Shown in pieces: positions 8,540-14,897 of a stretch of DNA of 35,182 nucleotides; positions within the stretch are counted from its first letter, which is position 1, and every line of letters begins with the position of its first letter. The stretch is taken from assembly GCA_049294435.1 (NCBI GenBank), contig JBAQCU010000021.1:1-35182 (forward strand), read 5' to 3'. This DNA comes from UBA1550 sp049294435 (GTDB lineage: Bacteria; Patescibacteriota; Minisyncoccia; Phycocordibacterales; UBA1550). Both the position numbers and the translations under genes were made by a program. The notes beneath the pieces were generated by a model that was given only the letters and a program-made list of their open reading frames with translations, ran no database searches and was not told the origin of the DNA.

Positions 8540-8622
8540 CCTTTGACAATTAACATTTGACCTTTGACTTAATACTACTGCATCATTTGCATCCTGTCAC
8601 TTTTCAAATGTTAATTGTCATA
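8540..8622. repeat. Heptad repeats, family A, between pilB and pilC
   Basis: Words TTGACAA, TTAACAT, TTGACCT, TTGACTT (about 8544-8571) run with a 7-bp period, and a second short run (CAAATGTTAATTGTCA) lies at about 8606-8621. Together they occupy much of the gap between pilB and pilC, ending 10-15 bp before the pilC ATG. Confidence 0.8.
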
Positions 8623-8631
8623 CGTTCTTCA

Positions 8632-10380
8632 TCATTCTGAAACAACACGGAATACCTCTTCAATAGTCGTGAGTCCCTGTACTGACTTCACAATTCCATC
8701 TTCAAGCATTGTATTCATTCCTTCTTTTCTCGCGTGCTCTTCAACAGTAGCCGATGTTGCGCCTTTTATGACGAGGTCGCGAATTGTTGGCGACATTTTC
8801 AAAACTTCGTGAATGCCCACACGTCCTTTGTATCCGTCCTCCGACTCCTCTGTTTTTTTAGGACGATAAAACGGCACGTCTTTCCACTCTGCCTCAGGAG
8901 GCACGACGTTTTCTGATTTCAAAACTTTCATAATGCGTTCCAGATCAACCGATTTCTTTAGCACTTCAAGTTCCTCCGGACTCATAAAATATTTTTCTTT
9001 CACAGCCGTGAGGCGACGCACGAGACGTTGAGAAATAATGACGTTAATAGTGGAAACGATAAGGAACGGCTCAATGTCCATATCAATGAGGCGGGGCATT
9101 GTTGATGCGGCAGAGTTGGTGTGAAGTGTAGAAAGCACAAGGTGTCCTGTGAGCGCCGCGTTCACCGCAAGTGACGCAGTTTCGTTGTCGCGGATTTCAC
9201 CGACCATAATAATATCCGGATCCTGACGCATTAGTGTGCGAAGACCCGATGCAAATGTAAGCCCAATCTCCGCCTTCACCTGCGTTTGGTTCACGCGTTG
9301 CATTTGATATTCAATCGGGTCCTCAATAGTTGAAATGTTCACATCCGGCTCGTTTAGGAGATCAAGGATTGTGTAAAGTGTTGTGGACTTACCGGAACCA
9401 GTAGGGCCGGTTGTGAGAATCATTCCCACGCGTTGCTTCATCGCGTCATGAATACGTTCAAGGTTCACTCCTGCAAAACCGAGTCCTTCAAGAGTGAAGC
9501 CCGACACCGATTCGCGCAAAAGACGCATAACAGTTTTTTCTCCGTAGTAAACAGGGAGCGTGGAAACACGGAACGCAACTTTTTCTCCACCGGATTCTAT
9601 TTTAAAACGCCCGTCTTGTGGTAAACGCTTTTCATCAAGCTTCAAGTTTGCAAGAACCTTCACGCGCGCGACAATACCCGAGGCCGCAGTTTTTGGAAGA
9701 ACCATCGCGTCGTGAAGTATTCCGTCAATACGGTATCGTATCACCACCTGAGTGTCCAATGGTTCAATATGAATATCCGATGCTCCTTGAATTATCGCGT
9801 GGTTCAATAATGTGTCAACAATTTTTACAACTGGTAAATCCTCCGCGAGTTTCTTTAATTCTTCTTCACTTTGCGCTTCTTCTCCCTCTCCTACCATCTT
9901 AAGGGCGCTAGCTTCTTTTTCAATAATGTCCCCGAACTCAGCCTTCAAACTTTTCTGATATTGCAAAAGTACACCCTTGATGGACTCTTTATCAGTAAGA
10001 CGCGGAAGAATTTTTAACCCTACTTTCTTCTTTACGAACTCAATGGCGCCAAGGTCGTCGGTGTCTAGCATTGCTACCTCAAGTGCAGTTGTAGTTTTTT
10101 TAAACGCAACGATGTTGTTCTTTCTCGCAATAGGCTCTGGAATAAGTGAAAGAATATCAAAATCAATTTTCTGACCTTTCAAATTTACAAACGGAATACC
10201 AAGAATGTACGCTTCTGTACGACGAAGATCATCCTCAGAAAGCTTCCCTTCTGATACGAGAATATCTCCAAGGTAGGTTTTCTTTTCCTCTGCAATCTTT
10301 TCTGATAGATCAAGATCCGTGCGTGGCACTAGTCCAGAATCAGCAATAAAATCTTTGAGTTGTTTATTGTTAACGGTCAT
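8632..10380 (-). CDS. pilB: Type IV pilus assembly ATPase PilB
   Basis: 582 residues. An N-terminal GspE/MshEN-type domain (about 35-150: LGDILVSEGKLSEDDL) leads to the secretion ATPase: GASDIHIEP at 199-207, Walker A GPTGSGKS at 325-332, Asp box TIEDPIE at 351-357, Walker B region DPDIIMVGEIRD at 387-398 and His box TGHLVLSTLHTN at 411-422. The tetra-cysteine zinc motif found before the C-terminal part in most PilB/GspE proteins is absent here: no CxxC lies around residues 450-520. It powers pilin polymerisation in the cytoplasm and is the first gene of the operon. No retraction ATPase (PilT) and no PilM-N-O genes are present in the window. Confidence 0.95.
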   Translation of the reverse strand: MTVNNKQLKDFIADSGLVPRTDLDLSEKIAEEKKTYLGDILVSEGKLSEDDLRRTEAYILGIPFVNLKGQKIDFDILSLIPEPIARKNNIVAFKKTTTALEVAMLDTDDLGAIEFVKKKVGLKILPRLTDKESIKGVLLQYQKSLKAEFGDIIEKEASALKMVGEGEEAQSEEELKKLAEDLPVVKIVDTLLNHAIIQGASDIHIEPLDTQVVIRYRIDGILHDAMVLPKTAASGIVARVKVLANLKLDEKRLPQDGRFKIESGGEKVAFRVSTLPVYYGEKTVMRLLRESVSGFTLEGLGFAGVNLERIHDAMKQRVGMILTTGPTGSGKSTTLYTILDLLNEPDVNISTIEDPIEYQMQRVNQTQVKAEIGLTFASGLRTLMRQDPDIIMVGEIRDNETASLAVNAALTGHLVLSTLHTNSAASTMPRLIDMDIEPFLIVSTINVIISQRLVRRLTAVKEKYFMSPEELEVLKKSVDLERIMKVLKSENVVPPEAEWKDVPFYRPKKTEESEDGYKGRVGIHEVLKMSPTIRDLVIKGATSATVEEHARKEGMNTMLEDGIVKSVQGLTTIEEVFRVVSE

Positions 10381-10387
10381 TGGGGGT

Positions 10388-10425
10388 GGAATGTTGAATA
10401 TGGAGTTTTGAATTTAGAATAAAAT
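10388..10425. repeat. Heptad repeat, family B, upstream of pilB
   Basis: Words GAATGTT, GAATATG, GAGTTTT, GAATTTA, GAATAAA run with a 7-bp period and begin about 8 bp before the pilB start codon, so they form its 5' untranslated region. Confidence 0.8.
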
Positions 10426-10450
10426 GCGAAAGCATCACTCCTCACTCAAA

Positions 10451-10469
10451 ATTATATACAAACATTATA
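10451..10469 (-). promoter_or_regulatory. Probable pilB operon promoter (-10 elements)
   Basis: Two TATAAT hexamers lie on the minus strand, at 10464-10469 and 10451-10456, about 70-85 bp before pilB. A -35 is poor (TTCTAT at 17-bp spacing). This is the only promoter-like signal before the pilus operon. Confidence 0.45.
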
Positions 10470-10500
10470 GCAAAATATTTATATAGATAGAACACAAAAA

Positions 10501-10526
10501 GACGACTCCGAGTTAACGAAGTCGCC
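10501..10526 (-). terminator. Rho-independent terminator of the small-protein pair
   Basis: On the minus strand GGCGACT pairs with AGTCGTC (one G-U) and is followed by TTTTTGTG. It sits 8 bp after the stop of the 57-residue gene and just before the pilB promoter region. Confidence 0.7.
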
Positions 10527-10534
10527 TTGCGCAA

Positions 10535-10708
10535 TTATGCAATTATAAACTTTATCAGGTATGTAAAACCGCTTTCCAGAAACATCCACATTTGATCCAC
10601 CAATGCTAGAGTTTTCCACACTCCAACGGATGCCCCGTAATAGTAACAATTAATTACGAGAATAAATGTGAAGGCGATTAAAAGAGAACTGGCAATTTTA
10701 TGTTCCAT
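10535..10708 (-). CDS. Small single-helix membrane protein, unknown
   Basis: 57 residues, not recognised. The start MEHKIASSLLIAFTFILVINCYYY gives one hydrophobic helix at about residues 5-24, and the C-terminal part (TYLIKFIIA) is also hydrophobic. Evidence that it is real: a strong SD (AGGAGG, 6 nt before the ATG), overlap of 31 bp with the end of the upstream 83-residue gene, and a terminator 8 bp after its stop. The SD lies inside the upstream gene, so translation is probably coupled. No homologue is suggested by eye. Confidence 0.6.
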   Translation of the reverse strand: MEHKIASSLLIAFTFILVINCYYYGASVGVWKTLALVDQMWMFLESGFTYLIKFIIA

Positions 10709-10929
10709 CTTCCCTCCTTCCTTTGTTTTTGTCTTTGATTCTTATTAGAGTGATATATTGCTGGGATAAGCATACCCGCAATGACCAGAAACACGCCTGC
10801 GGTTCTAATAACAAGAACTTCTAATTCAGTGATGTGTATCGGGGCATAGTCTGGGTTGTAAAGAAGCAAAGAAAACCCAACAATGACAGAAAGCCCCCCA
10901 AGAATGCCAACAATATTCCCTTTTTTCAC
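10678..10929 (-). CDS. Small two-helix membrane protein, unknown
   Basis: 83 residues from a GTG start with a strong SD (AAAGGAG, 6 nt upstream). Hydrophobic helices lie at about residues 7-24 and 37-58. The C-terminus is basic (NKNQRQKQRKEGR) and its codons contain the SD of the following 57-residue gene. A promoter (TTTACT, 17 bp, TATACT) lies at 10977-11005. The gene is therefore a self-contained two-gene unit with its own promoter and terminator, set between the pilus operon and nusA. Function unknown. Confidence 0.65.
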   Translation of the reverse strand: MKKGNIVGILGGLSVIVGFSLLLYNPDYAPIHITELEVLVIRTAGVFLVIAGMLIPAIYHSNKNQRQKQRKEGRWNIKLPVLF

Positions 10930-10976
10930 TTTTGTCTCCTTTCAGTAAAAACAGTTAATCTGATTGTCTGTACGCA

Positions 10977-11005
10977 AGTATAGCACATAATGACTAAAAA
11001 GTAAA
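10977..11005 (-). promoter_or_regulatory. Promoter of the two small membrane protein genes
   Basis: TTTACT (11000-11005) and TATACT (10977-10982) are separated by 17 bp on the minus strand, giving a 5' leader of about 40 nt before the GTG at 10929. Confidence 0.6.
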
Positions 11006-11027
11006 CCCTTTGTGGTTTCATCTTATG

Positions 11028-11055
11028 TTGACATTCATTTCTCATCTGATATAAT
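11028..11055 (+). promoter_or_regulatory. Strong sigma-70 promoter upstream of nusA
   Basis: TTGACA (11028-11033), 16-bp spacer, TATAAT (11050-11055): the best consensus promoter in the window. Transcription would start near 11062 and immediately meet the hairpin at 11068-11092. The next gene downstream is nusA, about 450 nt away. Confidence 0.8.
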
Positions 11056-11067
11056 ACGAAAGTTAAT

Positions 11068-11092
11068 GTCCGTCCCGAAAGCGGACTTTTTT
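11068..11092 (+). terminator. Promoter-proximal terminator-like hairpin (possible attenuator)
   Basis: GTCCG pairs with CGGAC around a 9-nt loop and is followed by six T. It begins only about 6 nt after the predicted start of transcription, so most transcripts from the strong promoter would end near 30 nt unless terminated inefficiently. Confidence 0.5.
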
Positions 11093-11331
11093 ATTAGCGA
11101 CGTAGACGAACTAGCAAGTTCCGATTCAGCAGAATCGTGGCTCTGCCATAAACATTACCAAATTCACATCTTGGATGCAGACTCTTGGACGAAGACTAAT
11201 TTGAAAAGTACTCTTTCCATTTCCGAGCCGAGGAGTTAATATGGGTAAATACCACGCCCCTTGGGGCGTGAAGTACGAGCAAAGCGAGTTCCGACAATAC
11301 CTCGGGGCTCTGCCCCGAGGATCCTTTATTA
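11085..11331 (+). repeat. Modular hairpin repeat R1, left copy
   Basis: Fills much of the 581-bp gap before nusA. In order: TTATTAGCGACGTAGACGAA; a variable hairpin region; the conserved linker AAATTCACATCT with GGATGCAGACTCTTGGACGA (about 11159-11197); a segment ending GAGCCG; a palindromic stem CACGCCCC/GGGGCGTG (11253-11270); then AATACC and a 9-bp stem CCTCGGGGC/GCCCCGAGG (11300-11320) followed by ATCCTTTATTAG. The right copy at 15915-16262 is inverted and keeps the linkers but not the hairpin sequences. Short open frames across this region are not considered genes. Confidence 0.75.
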
Positions 11332-11366
11332 GAAAAATAACGAGCAACGCGAGTATATTTTACAAA

Positions 11367-11511
11367 CCCAGCTCCACTTTTACATTTTTGCTATTGAATT
11401 TTTGAGGCATAAAATTTCTTCAAATTTTCTGACCTTAAAATTCTTTGCAAAAATATGAAAGTGGGGCTGGGTGATGATTTTTATAGTCGCTACTCTCCTT
11501 AAAAATCATCA
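11367..11511 (+). promoter_or_regulatory. Structured nusA leader with start-codon hairpin
   Basis: An outer stem CCCAGCTCCACTTT (11367-11380) pairs with AAAGTGGGGCTGGG (11458-11471), with one G-T pair. Directly after it, TGATGATTTTTA (11472-11483) pairs perfectly with TAAAAATCATCA (11500-11511), whose last base is the A of the nusA ATG. The loop is TAGTCGCTACTCTCCT. The leader has no SD. Related loops occur before mraZ, mrdA and frr. Confidence 0.65.
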
Positions 11512-12749
11512 TGTTAGACTTAAAAACATTGGGTTCAGCGTTGGAACAACTTGAGCAGGAGCGTGGTATTCCTCGTGAAAAAATCATAGAGGCCATTGAG
11601 CAAGCTCTTGCAGCAGCTTATAAAAAAGACTTTGGGAAAAAAGGTCAGATTGTTCGAGCTGTTTTTGATATAAACTCCGGAAAAACAGAGTTTGTTCAGG
11701 TTAAAATCGTTGTTGACGAGAACGCGGTTCGCATGCCTGAGGATACTGACGAAGATGCTCTCGCAAAAGAAACAGCTATAAATGCTGATGTGCCAGCCGG
11801 TGAAGAGATTTCACTTCGTCGTTTTAGTCCTGAACACGATATTCTCCTTGCAGATGCTCGACGAATAAAGCGAGATGCAGTTTCTGGTGATGAAATCATC
11901 TTCCCTCTTGAGACACACGACGACTACGGGCGCATCGCTGCTCAAACGGCAAAACAGGTTATAATTCAACGTATTCGTGAGGCAGAAAAGGTTTCTATTG
12001 TTGGTGAATACGGCGGAAAAGTTGGCGATATTATCCAAGGTTCTGTACAAAGAATGGAACGTGGAAATATCTTCGTTGACTTAGGTAAAACAACAGGGCT
12101 TCTTGCGTATGAAGATCAGATTCCAAGTGAGCGCTACAAACAGGGCGAAAGAATCAGCGCATACCTCTATAAAGTTGAGGAAACACCGCGTGGGATTGAC
12201 GTTCGTCTTTCCCGCGCACACCCAAAGATGATTGAGAAGCTTTTTGCGCAAGAAGCTCCAGAAGTTGCCGCAGGAACCGTGCAAATCAAGGCCGTTGCAC
12301 GCGAAGCAGGCTCACGCGCAAAGGTTGCAGTGTCATCAAGCGATGAACACATTGACCCAATCGGCTCTTGTGTTGGCCAACGCGGGGTTCGCGTTTCTAC
12401 AGTAATGAGCGAACTTGGAGGTGAAAAGATTGACCTTATTGCATGGTCAGAGGACACAAAAAAGTTTATTGAAGACGCACTTTCTCCTGCGCAAGTGCAG
12501 TCTGTAGTCCTTGATGAGGAAAAGCATCAAGCAACAGTAACGGTTTCTGCCGATCAGCAGTCCCTCGCCATCGGTCGCGGAGGCCAGAATGTACGACTCG
12601 CCGCAAAGCTTACTGGATGGAAGCTTGATATTGTTGGGCTCATTGGTGAAACTGCTGGAGAAATTGTAGCCGAGGCAACCGCCGATGGATCTGTTACAAT
12701 AGAAGAACCAGTTGTAACCGAGAAAGCGCCAACAGAAAGCACTGAATAA
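11511..12749 (+). CDS. nusA: Transcription termination/antitermination factor NusA
   Basis: 412 residues. The N-terminal RNA-polymerase-binding domain (about 1-150; REKIIEAIEQALAAAYKKDFGKK) is followed by an S1 domain (about 168-236; GDIIQGSVQRMERGNIFVDLGKTTGLL). KH1 has GSCVGQRG at 285-292 and KH2 has AIGRGGQN at 353-360. The acidic repeat tail of the E. coli protein is absent; a short acidic Thr/Glu-rich tail replaces it, as in many other phyla. NusA binds RNA polymerase and nascent RNA and affects pausing and termination. The usual rimP-nusA-infB neighbourhood is missing. A start-codon-overlapping hairpin and a promoter-proximal terminator upstream suggest regulation of its own expression. 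Confidence 0.95.
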   Translation: MLDLKTLGSALEQLEQERGIPREKIIEAIEQALAAAYKKDFGKKGQIVRAVFDINSGKTEFVQVKIVVDENAVRMPEDTDEDALAKETAINADVPAGEEISLRRFSPEHDILLADARRIKRDAVSGDEIIFPLETHDDYGRIAAQTAKQVIIQRIREAEKVSIVGEYGGKVGDIIQGSVQRMERGNIFVDLGKTTGLLAYEDQIPSERYKQGERISAYLYKVEETPRGIDVRLSRAHPKMIEKLFAQEAPEVAAGTVQIKAVAREAGSRAKVAVSSSDEHIDPIGSCVGQRGVRVSTVMSELGGEKIDLIAWSEDTKKFIEDALSPAQVQSVVLDEEKHQATVTVSADQQSLAIGRGGQNVRLAAKLTGWKLDIVGLIGETAGEIVAEATADGSVTIEEPVVTEKAPTESTE

Positions 12750-12772
12750 TTATTATTTCTAATCTAAATCTT

Positions 12773-13309
12773 ATGAAAATGAACCTCTGGCATGATGTTT
12801 CGCTCGGTGACAATGCTCCTAAAGAAATCAACGTAATCGTTGAGATTCCAAAGGGATCAAAAAATAAGTACGAAATAGACAAGGAAACTGGTCTTATTGC
12901 GCTAGATAGAGCACTTCATACTGCGCAGGATTATCCATTTGACTACGGTTTCGTGCCACGAACCCTTTGGGACGATGGCGATGCGCTTGATGTGGTACTC
13001 CTCACTACATACCCACTTTTCCCTGGAATCCTTGTAAATGCTCGCCCGATTGCCATTATGCATATGATTGATGGAGGTGAAGGCGACGACAAAGTGATAG
13101 CTGTCCCCGTGGGCGACCCACGATGGGCTGACGTTAAGGATTTGTCCGACATTAACAAGCACACGCTTAAGGAAATGGAGCATTTTTTCACAACCTACAA
13201 AAAAATACAGAATAAAGTAGTGGAAGTATCCGGGTTTGGAGGACGAGATGTAGCCCACGATGCTGTTAAAAAGAGCATTGAGTTATATAAAAAGGAGTTT
13301 AGTAAGTAA
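12773..13309 (+). CDS. ppa: Inorganic pyrophosphatase (family I)
   Basis: 178 residues, the normal bacterial length. Family I landmarks are present: EIPKGSKNKYEID (about 24-36), DYPFDYGFVPRT (about 53-64), the metal-binding stretch DDGDALDV, and DPRWADVKDLSDI. In the classical signature D-G-D-P-x-D the Pro (or Glu) is Ala here (DGDALD), while all three Asp are kept. It hydrolyses pyrophosphate to two phosphates in the cytoplasm and so pulls biosynthetic reactions forward. It follows nusA by 23 bp without an SD and is closed by a 17-bp-stem terminator. Confidence 0.95.
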   Translation: MKMNLWHDVSLGDNAPKEINVIVEIPKGSKNKYEIDKETGLIALDRALHTAQDYPFDYGFVPRTLWDDGDALDVVLLTTYPLFPGILVNARPIAIMHMIDGGEGDDKVIAVPVGDPRWADVKDLSDINKHTLKEMEHFFTTYKKIQNKVVEVSGFGGRDVAHDAVKKSIELYKKEFSK

Positions 13310-13321
13310 ACTGGCTACTCT

Positions 13322-13366
13322 AAGGGCGTCAATCATTCATGCGAATGATTGACGCCCTTTATTTAT
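13322..13366 (+). terminator. Terminator after nusA-ppa
   Basis: A perfect 17-bp stem (13322-13338 with 13343-13359), 4-nt loop ATGC, followed by the T-rich TATTTAT. It separates nusA-ppa from the secreted-protein gene. Confidence 0.85.
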
Positions 13367-13378
13367 CCACCTTTTCTA

Positions 13379-13407
13379 TTGTAGACAACTTCATACTCTT
13401 ATATACT
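13379..13407 (+). promoter_or_regulatory. Promoter of the secreted coiled-coil protein gene
   Basis: TTGTAG (13379-13384), 17-bp spacer, TATACT (13402-13407), giving an untranslated leader of about 48 nt without an SD. Confidence 0.55.
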
Positions 13408-13461
13408 AATAGACGTAAGAGAGATTGTTAGAATATTATTAGTTTTGGATAATTATAATTT

Positions 13462-14334
13462 ATGAATAAAAATATTAGCTTTGCTCTTGTAGCACTCTTT
13501 GCTTTTGCAGGAGTTACCGCAAGCGCTCAAACAGCAGGAACAGCAAGTGTGGGCGCAACAGTTACAACAACCAACGCAACGACAGGCACGACAGGAGCTG
13601 TTGGCTTGCCACCTAAACCAGCACTATACGGACAACCAAAACCACCATTGCTAACCCCAGAACAGAAGGCGCGAATAGAAATGGAAGCTCGTGAGAGAGC
13701 TCTTCGCGCAAAAGCAGTAGCACCAAAACAGACACAAGGAACATCGTTTGGCGAAAAGGCTCGCTTAGGTGCAACTACAACGGGAGCAATGAAGGCTAAC
13801 CGTGAGGAAATGGAAAAACGTGCAAAAGAAATGCGCGCAGAAGTTGAAAAGAAGCGCCTTGAAATAAAAGATGAGCAACTAAAAAAGCGTCTTGAAATAG
13901 CTCGCAAGCAAACAGAACTTGTAAGCAAGCGTTTGGAACATGCAATTGAGCGTGTGCAGAAACTTTCTGACCGTGTTGCGGAAAGATTAACCAAGCTTGA
14001 AGCGGAGGGTGTTACTACAACTGTATCTCGCGGACACCTTGCGGAAGCAAAAGCAAAACTTGATGAAGCGCGCACAAAAGCTGCAAGGATTAAACTTGCA
14101 ATTGAAACAGCATTCGCAAACGCAACATTAAACACTGGAGCAACCACAACTCCAGGAACCTCGCCAAAAAATGCGATGAAGGAAGTTCAGGAGGCTGTTA
14201 AGGATGTTGTAAAAACAATTCAAGAAGCGCACAAGCATGTTGCTCTCGCAATCTCAACAGTTAAGCCAGGCCAGAACAAACCACGTCCTGCAACAACGAC
14301 ACCAGCAACAACAAGCGCGACAACAACTCAGTAA
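13462..14334 (+). CDS. Secreted Thr/Ala-rich coiled-coil protein, unknown
   Basis: 290 residues. A clear Sec signal peptide (MNKNISFALVALFAFAGVTASA, cleavage before QT) is followed by a Thr-rich low-complexity stretch, a Pro-rich linker (PPKPALYGQPKPPLL), then a long charged coiled coil (about 100-260: EEMEKRAKEMRAEVEKKRLE, with SKRLEHAIERVQKLSDRVAERL). It ends in a Thr-rich tail. The pattern recalls periplasmic or extracellular helical proteins such as DUF5667-like proteins, but the family was not identified. It is followed 24 bp later by a small membrane protein and shares its terminator. Likely an exported structural or envelope-stress protein; that role is a guess. Confidence 0.65.
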   Translation: MNKNISFALVALFAFAGVTASAQTAGTASVGATVTTTNATTGTTGAVGLPPKPALYGQPKPPLLTPEQKARIEMEARERALRAKAVAPKQTQGTSFGEKARLGATTTGAMKANREEMEKRAKEMRAEVEKKRLEIKDEQLKKRLEIARKQTELVSKRLEHAIERVQKLSDRVAERLTKLEAEGVTTTVSRGHLAEAKAKLDEARTKAARIKLAIETAFANATLNTGATTTPGTSPKNAMKEVQEAVKDVVKTIQEAHKHVALAISTVKPGQNKPRPATTTPATTSATTTQ

Positions 14335-14357
14335 TTTACTAGCATAACAATAAAAAA

Positions 14358-14663
14358 ATGGAACAGAATATGAACACGGGCTCACAAATGCCCCCAATGC
14401 CAGAAGAGAAAAAGCCAGTAGGATCGATAGTAAGCATAATTGTTATTGTGATTGTAATTGCCTTCGGCGCGTATTACTTTTTGAAACAAGTTCCTGTGTC
14501 AAAAGAAACTGGAACACTTGCTCCAGCGGAACTACAGGCAGACCAAGCAATCTCTGCGCTCTCTACACAGGGAACATCAACAGACCTTGCGGACATACAA
14601 AAGGACTTGGATGCAACAAATTTCTCTGATCTTGATGCAGGACTAAGTGATATCAAAATCTAA
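14358..14663 (+). CDS. Small single-pass membrane protein, unknown
   Basis: 101 residues. A Pro-rich N-terminus (SQMPPMPEEKKP) precedes one transmembrane helix (about 22-44: VGSIVSIIVIVIVIAFGAYY). The outer domain is short and acidic (SALSTQGTSTDLADIQKDL, then DLDAGLSDIKI). The helix and the topology implied by KKP before it suggest the C-terminal part lies outside. It shares a unit with the secreted coiled-coil gene. Proteins of this kind, with a DLxxIxxDL tail, are common small envelope proteins in Parcubacteria as far as I recall. No function is assigned. Confidence 0.6.
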   Translation: MEQNMNTGSQMPPMPEEKKPVGSIVSIIVIVIVIAFGAYYFLKQVPVSKETGTLAPAELQADQAISALSTQGTSTDLADIQKDLDATNFSDLDAGLSDIKI

Positions 14664-14681
14664 CGACTTATCTACTCTCTA

Positions 14682-14723
14682 AAAAGATGTGGGTAATCGC
14701 TACGCGATTACCCACATCTTTTC
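14682..14723 (+). terminator. Terminator after the small membrane protein
   Basis: A perfect 19-bp stem (14682-14700 with 14704-14722), 3-nt loop TAC, with flanking A and T runs, so it can work in both directions. Confidence 0.9.
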
Positions 14724-14725
14724 TT

Positions 14726-14860
14726 GCCCCTACACCTATTCTCGCATTATCCTGCTTTTGAAATATACATGTATTCGATATATATACACGCCGCACAATT
14801 AAATGCTCACCTTTCTGTAGAATAGCAGGACAAAAGCGATGCGAGGATAGGTGTAGGGGC
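14726..14860. repeat. 22-bp inverted repeat framing the tig promoter
   Basis: Arms 14726-14747 (GCCCCTACACCTATTCTCGC...) and 14839-14860 match as reverse complements with one mismatch. A second, offset pair of TCCTGCT-type words lies just inside. The enclosed 91 bp holds the tig promoter. Confidence 0.75.
14758..14786 (+). promoter_or_regulatory. Probable tig promoter
   Basis: TTGAAA (14758-14763), 17-bp spacer, TATATA (14781-14786). It lies within the inverted repeat, so the transcript carries only the right arm. Leader about 105 nt. Confidence 0.5.
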
Positions 14861-14897
14861 TTGCCAAACACATATTAAAAAGTATATATTACGGCTC

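Noticed and set aside
30..10380. Type II secretion system instead of type IV pilus
   Set aside because: PilB/GspE and PilC/GspF families cannot be separated fully by eye, but no secretin, GspC/L/M or other T2SS genes are present and the minor-pilin set fits a pilus-like fibre.
11012..11347. Short open frames on both strands before nusA
   Set aside because: They run through the R1 hairpins and linkers; no SD, and the right R1 copy does not keep the frame.
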